Source: an uncultured Lachnospiraceae bacterium
GTDB taxonomy: Bacteria > Bacillota > Clostridia > Lachnospirales > Lachnospiraceae
Direction: 5' to 3'
Assembly (NCBI GenBank): GCA_947166195.1
Contig: CAMVDF010000002.1
Span: 1-39,038 of the forward strand
Length of the DNA stretch: 39,038 nt
Of this stretch, positions 35,635-39,038 are shown piece after piece (position 1 is the stretch's first letter; each line of letters begins with the position of its first letter). Under the pieces are notes generated by a model. That model had not been told where the DNA came from and made no database searches. It saw only the letters and a program-made list of their open reading frames with translations. A program made the position numbers and the translations under genes.

Positions 35635-36828
35635 ATGTCAGAAAGAAAAGTAGGAACTGTATCGAGAGGCATCCGTTGCCCCATCATCAGGCAGGGGGAT
35701 GATCTTTCGCAGATAGTAACTGACTGTGTTATAGAAGCAGCACAGTCCGAAGGCTTTGAACTTCGGGACAGGGATGTGATCTCGGTTACGGAATCCATCG
35801 TTGCCAGGTCACAGGGAAATTATTGCACTATCGATGATATAGCTGCCGATGTGAAGGCAAAGCTTGGAGGTGAAACGATCGGTGTCATCTTTCCCATCCT
35901 TTCAAGGAACCGTTTTGCCATATGCCTGAAGGGCATAGCGATGGGGGCCAGAAAGATCATCCTCATGCTCTCATACCCCTCAGACGAGGTCGGAAATGAG
36001 CTGGTAAGCCTCGACAAGATAGATGAGGCCGGCGTCAATCCGTACAGCGATGTACTTTCTCTTGAAAAGTACCGTGAGCTTTTCGGCTACATCAAGCATG
36101 AGTTCACCGGTGTTGACTATGTCGAATATTACAGCAACCTCATAAAGGAGACCGGCTGCGATGTCGAGATAATATTTGCAAATCAGGCAAAGGCCATCCT
36201 TGATTATACAAAAAATGTGATAAACTGCGACATCCATACCAGAGCAAGGACAAAGAGGATTTTGAAGGCTGCCGGAGCTGAAAGGGTCTTCGGCCTTGAC
36301 GAGATCATGAACGCACCCGTAAACGGAAGCGGATGCAACGAGATGTACGGGCTTCTCGGTTCAAACAAAGCCACCGAAGGGCAGGTCAAGCTCTTCCCCC
36401 GCGAGTGCAAACAGCTCGTGCTCGATATCCAAAAGAACATCCTTGACAGGACAGGCAAGCATGTGGAGGTCATGGTCTATGGTGACGGAGCATTCAAGGA
36501 TCCCAAGGGCAAGATATGGGAGCTTGCAGATCCTGTCGTTTCTCCCGCCTTCACAGACGGACTTGTGGGAACACCCAACGAACTCAAGCTCAAATATCTG
36601 GCAGACAACGATTTTGCCGATCTTTCGGGACAGGCCTTAAAGGATGCGATCTCAGAGAGCATCAAAAAGAAGGATGCAAACCTTGTAGGCAAAATGGCAA
36701 GCGAGGGAACTACTCCCCGCCAGCTCACCGACCTGATCGGTTCGCTCTGCGACCTCACCTCGGGATCGGGCGACAAGGGCACACCCGTCGTGCTTGTTCA
36801 GGGGTATTTTGACAACTACACAAACTGA
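35635..36828 (+). CDS. CofE-like coenzyme F420-0:L-glutamate ligase family protein
   Basis: The 397-aa protein matches the F420 gamma-glutamyl ligase family: GTVSRGIRCPIIRQGDDLSQ at the N-terminus, DRDVISVTESIVARSQGNY, IFPILSRNRFAICLKGIAMG, EVMVYGDGAFKDP and the C-terminal LVGTPNELKLKYLADN. True CofE adds glutamate to F420-0; Lachnospiraceae are not known to make F420, so the substrate here is probably another carboxylate and the annotation is by family only. GGGGAGG lies six bases before the ATG, a promoter is at 35544-35572 and a terminator follows at 36846. It is transcribed away from the glycan cluster and marks its right border. Confidence 0.85.
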   Translation: MSERKVGTVSRGIRCPIIRQGDDLSQIVTDCVIEAAQSEGFELRDRDVISVTESIVARSQGNYCTIDDIAADVKAKLGGETIGVIFPILSRNRFAICLKGIAMGARKIILMLSYPSDEVGNELVSLDKIDEAGVNPYSDVLSLEKYRELFGYIKHEFTGVDYVEYYSNLIKETGCDVEIIFANQAKAILDYTKNVINCDIHTRARTKRILKAAGAERVFGLDEIMNAPVNGSGCNEMYGLLGSNKATEGQVKLFPRECKQLVLDIQKNILDRTGKHVEVMVYGDGAFKDPKGKIWELADPVVSPAFTDGLVGTPNELKLKYLADNDFADLSGQALKDAISESIKKKDANLVGKMASEGTTPRQLTDLIGSLCDLTSGSGDKGTPVVLVQGYFDNYTN

Positions 36829-36845
36829 TATCCGAATAAAATAAT

Positions 36846-36876
36846 AGAGGCGGCCATTGAGGCCGTCTCTTTTATT
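36846..36876 (+). terminator. Intrinsic terminator after the CofE-like gene
   Basis: AGAGGCGGCC (36846-36855) and GGCCGTCTCT (36861-36870) form a 10-bp stem (one G-T or mismatch position) with an ATTGA loop, followed by TTTTATT. It begins 17 bases after the stop codon. Confidence 0.85.
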
Positions 36877-36955
36877 ATGCTGTACTTCCTTTAGTTTTGA
36901 GTCAAAACTGCCGATACATACAGTGTAATAAAATTCTTTCTCATGGAGGTACGCT

Positions 36956-37042
36956 ATGCAGGAAATTAATTACGAAGATCTCGAAAAGATGATAATAGAG
37001 CAGGGCATCCTTGCCTGCCTGACCTACGAGGACGACAACTGA
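36956..37042 (+). CDS. 28-aa acidic small ORF
   Basis: ATG at 36956 with GGAGG seven bases upstream opens a 28-codon frame (MQEINYEDLEKMIIEQGILA then CLTYEDDN) ending at TGA 37040-37042. The product is acidic (nine D/E) with a central hydrophobic patch and one Cys. The last 19 bases overlap the 3' end of the EAL gene in convergent orientation. A convincing ribosome-binding site is the main evidence for translation; no clear promoter was found. No family recognised. Confidence 0.45.
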   Translation: MQEINYEDLEKMIIEQGILACLTYEDDN

Positions 37043-38904
37043 TTCCTTGATCTGAGAAACGCCAGAAAATCCTTTTCCGGCACAGGTCTTGAAAAATAAA
37101 ATCCCTGAATGAATTCCACGCCCAGGTCTTCCATCGCGTCCACCTGTTCTTTGGTTTCTATGCCCTCTGCGACGATGCTCATATCCATTTTGTGAAGAAT
37201 ATCCATCATACCCGTCAGTACATGCTTTGTCTTTTCGTTGTCAAAAAATCCCTTTGTAAAGGAATTGTCAAATTTGATGATCTTTACCGGCATGTTCACA
37301 AAGTAATCAATGTTTGAACGGCCGGTACCGAAATCATCCAGAGAAAACGTCACACCTCTATCGATGAGCCTGTTCATGTTGCGGATCATGATCTCGTGGT
37401 TTTTTGCCGCAGCGGTTTCCGTGATCTCTATGTTGATGCTCCGGGGATCCACCTGATACTTTTCTATATTATCAAAGATAAAGCTTGCAGGGTTCTCAAA
37501 ATCAAACTGGGCAGCCGATACATTGATCTCAATCTGCTCCAACCCCAGTTTTTGCGCTTCGCCGCCTGAAAGGAACCGGCACACCTTTTCAAACACCCTT
37601 ATACCCAGGGGGATGATCTGCCCGTTCTCCTCGGCAACCGGTATGAACTCGCCGGGAGGGACTATATCACCGTTTTCACGGCGTATACGCACCAGAGCCT
37701 CTGCCACATTGAAACGGTCCTCTTTGACATTGTAAAAAGGCTGGTAAAAAACCTCCACCCTGTCCTCGTTTAAGGCATCATTGATCAGTTCCTTTATTCT
37801 GTTCTGATCGCGAAGCTTCCGTATGAGCCCCTCGTCAGCCACCGTTATTTCCTGTTCGCTTTCAAGATATGTATGGAGAAAATGGAAAAACTCATCCGGT
37901 CCGTTCAGCTCAAGACTGTCCGGTATGAGCAGATAAGTTCCTTTTGCAGGCAGATCGGTCACACCGTCCTTTTGCTTTTTGATATTTGCTGCCCTTTCAA
38001 ACATACGCTCCCTGTCATCATAGACAACACAGAACGTGTCGTCATCGATACGGAACGCCGGCTCGGGTCCCAGGGCTATGAGCGCACGTGAGGTACGCAT
38101 GACGGCGGCCTGCTCCATGGCGTAATCAACATAGTTTGTCAGATAATGGATCTTTGCCGTGAACATGGAAAATCGCTTTCCAAATTTGTATTTATCACGC
38201 ACATAGGCGGAAAGCGCATTTGTGGTAAAAAGACCTGTGGATCCGTCAAAAAACTCGCTGGGATTTTCAAGCTGGATATAGAGAATGACCATACCAAAGG
38301 AGGATGCAAATCCCACAAGCAGCAGGTCGGGTTTGACAAACTGTATGGCTGCCGCAAGAAGCCATATCCCCTGCCACAAAAGCATGGCCACGATCCTCCT
38401 GCCCGGCATATCCTTTCTGTAGGCTATTACCGTGACTATGGTTGAGAGGATATAAATGGCGGAAAGAATATATGCAACATAGGTGGAAGGCCCGTATGAA
38501 TACACCACCCTTCCGTATGCTTCATATCCGATGGGCAGGACAAGCATCAGAAACTCACCTGTCCCGAATATGGAATGCGAGATGATACGGACCCATTTTG
38601 CCCACGTTTGGTCACGGGGAAGGAGGCTCGTTGATGCATACACATATCCGAAATATCCCTGAAGAACGAGGAGCATGATGTAGATCCTGCAGACAAGCCG
38701 TGTGATGAACGGATCAAAGCCGTGATGTACGGTCAGATTGATCAGGATGATCGAAAGGATATCAAAGATCAGGCAGACAAAGCATGCGCAGATCGCACGG
38801 AAAAAAAGCCTACGATTCATCAGATCGAGCTTCTTTTCCCGCAGGAACATGACAGAGATCGAAATTATGATAAAAAGAGCACAACATTGAAGTTCTATAT
38901 TCAT
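37024..38904 (-). CDS. Membrane-bound EAL-domain cyclic-di-GMP phosphodiesterase with degenerate GGDEF
   Basis: The 626-aa protein has about seven hydrophobic helices in residues 1-215, a sensor-like membrane domain. A GGDEF-like region follows (~216-345) without a recognisable GGDEF site (FRIDDDTFCVVYDD in its place). The EAL domain (~370-615) keeps all key residues: VEVFYQPFYN, VAEALVRI, IEINVSAAQF, NIEITETAA, FSLDDFGTGRSN, IIKFDNSF, IVAEGIETKEQ and FIQGFYFSRPV. It should hydrolyse cyclic di-GMP to pGpG at the inner membrane, affecting motility or surface behaviour. It is not co-operonic with the glycan cluster. The 134 bases beyond its start to the window end show nothing recognisable. Confidence 0.92.
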   Translation of the reverse strand: MNIELQCCALFIIISISVMFLREKKLDLMNRRLFFRAICACFVCLIFDILSIILINLTVHHGFDPFITRLVCRIYIMLLVLQGYFGYVYASTSLLPRDQTWAKWVRIISHSIFGTGEFLMLVLPIGYEAYGRVVYSYGPSTYVAYILSAIYILSTIVTVIAYRKDMPGRRIVAMLLWQGIWLLAAAIQFVKPDLLLVGFASSFGMVILYIQLENPSEFFDGSTGLFTTNALSAYVRDKYKFGKRFSMFTAKIHYLTNYVDYAMEQAAVMRTSRALIALGPEPAFRIDDDTFCVVYDDRERMFERAANIKKQKDGVTDLPAKGTYLLIPDSLELNGPDEFFHFLHTYLESEQEITVADEGLIRKLRDQNRIKELINDALNEDRVEVFYQPFYNVKEDRFNVAEALVRIRRENGDIVPPGEFIPVAEENGQIIPLGIRVFEKVCRFLSGGEAQKLGLEQIEINVSAAQFDFENPASFIFDNIEKYQVDPRSINIEITETAAAKNHEIMIRNMNRLIDRGVTFSLDDFGTGRSNIDYFVNMPVKIIKFDNSFTKGFFDNEKTKHVLTGMMDILHKMDMSIVAEGIETKEQVDAMEDLGVEFIQGFYFSRPVPEKDFLAFLRSRNQLSSS

Positions 38905-39038
38905 CTGTTCATCCCCTTGATGTATCTTACGATTCTACCACAAACAGATGCTTCATTCAATTCAGGGCAGATTCAGACAGCACCCTTATCGTAATCCGGC
39001 ATGGATCTTTTTACATTTCTTACCTCAAGCATAATAAA

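Noticed and set aside
1-39038. CRISPR arrays, tRNA or rRNA genes, phage or plasmid origins
   Set aside because: Scanned for regularly spaced repeats and RNA-gene landmarks; none seen.

Overview
The window looks like part of a chromosome from an anaerobic Lachnospiraceae-type Firmicute (Butyrivibrio-like is my best guess, from protein style only). It holds a very long, single-direction cell-surface glycan / teichoic-acid-like biosynthesis cluster. From about 35.46 kb down to 0.27 kb every intact gene lies on the minus strand, usually with overlapping or nearly touching stop and start codons. The gene at the left edge runs off the window. The right flank (35.6-38.9 kb) is ordinary chromosome: a CofE-like ligase gene on the plus strand, a 28-codon ORF, and a membrane-bound EAL-domain protein on the minus strand.

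Reading the cluster in the direction of transcription (right to left): (i) 35.5-28.6 kb, head module. It has a zincin-like protein of unknown role, a TagD-type cytidylyltransferase fused to a Gfo/Idh/MocA oxidoreductase, a paralogous oxidoreductase fused to a glycerophosphodiesterase (GDPD), two paralogous TIM-barrel proteins (one apparently catalytically dead), and LoaP, a NusG-family processive antiterminator. (ii) 28.34-28.0 kb, a regulatory leader: a near-consensus promoter, a hairpin beginning at the predicted +1, a 54-codon small membrane-peptide ORF and an intrinsic terminator. (iii) 27.8-24.8 kb, a three-gene CDP-activated polyol module: IspD/TarI-like cytidylyltransferase, SDR epimerase/reductase, CDP-glycerol glycerophosphotransferase-like enzyme. 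(iv) A second, internally deleted copy of the leader cassette, including its terminator (24.87-24.73 kb). (v) 24.6-9.8 kb, a visibly AT-rich variable stretch of glycan assembly and decoration enzymes: HAD protein, two radical SAM proteins, FkbM and TylF-type methyltransferases, GT32, GT2 and GT4 glycosyltransferases, and a sulfatase-fold enzyme. (vi) 9.7-9.3 kb, a dead IS66-family transposase tail. (vii) 9.1-0.3 kb, an acetyltransferase, two more GT2 enzymes, a PD-(D/E)XK-like protein with a ribosome-binding site locked in a hairpin, a methyltransferase, and a large CDP-glycerol-transferase-like protein with a C-terminal beta-propeller.

Three things stand out. First, the same ~90-residue Rossmann-like module (hydrophobic strand, Y/F/W-G-x-G/N, then 'FVD/VVS', a 'GIPV'-like turn and 'D.IIIA/VS') is attached to the N- or C-terminus of 14 otherwise unrelated enzymes. 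Second, LoaP sits directly upstream of a leader with a +1 hairpin and a terminator, and a second copy of that terminator lies 3.2 kb further into the operon; this reads as a complete antitermination circuit. Third, the leader cassette is repeated as direct repeats flanking the CDP-polyol module, suggesting the module was inserted or duplicated as a unit.

Work was by eye on sequence and translations; no database search was run. No wzx/wzy, ABC exporter, initiating phosphoglycosyltransferase, tRNA, rRNA or CRISPR was seen, so export and polymerisation must be encoded elsewhere.
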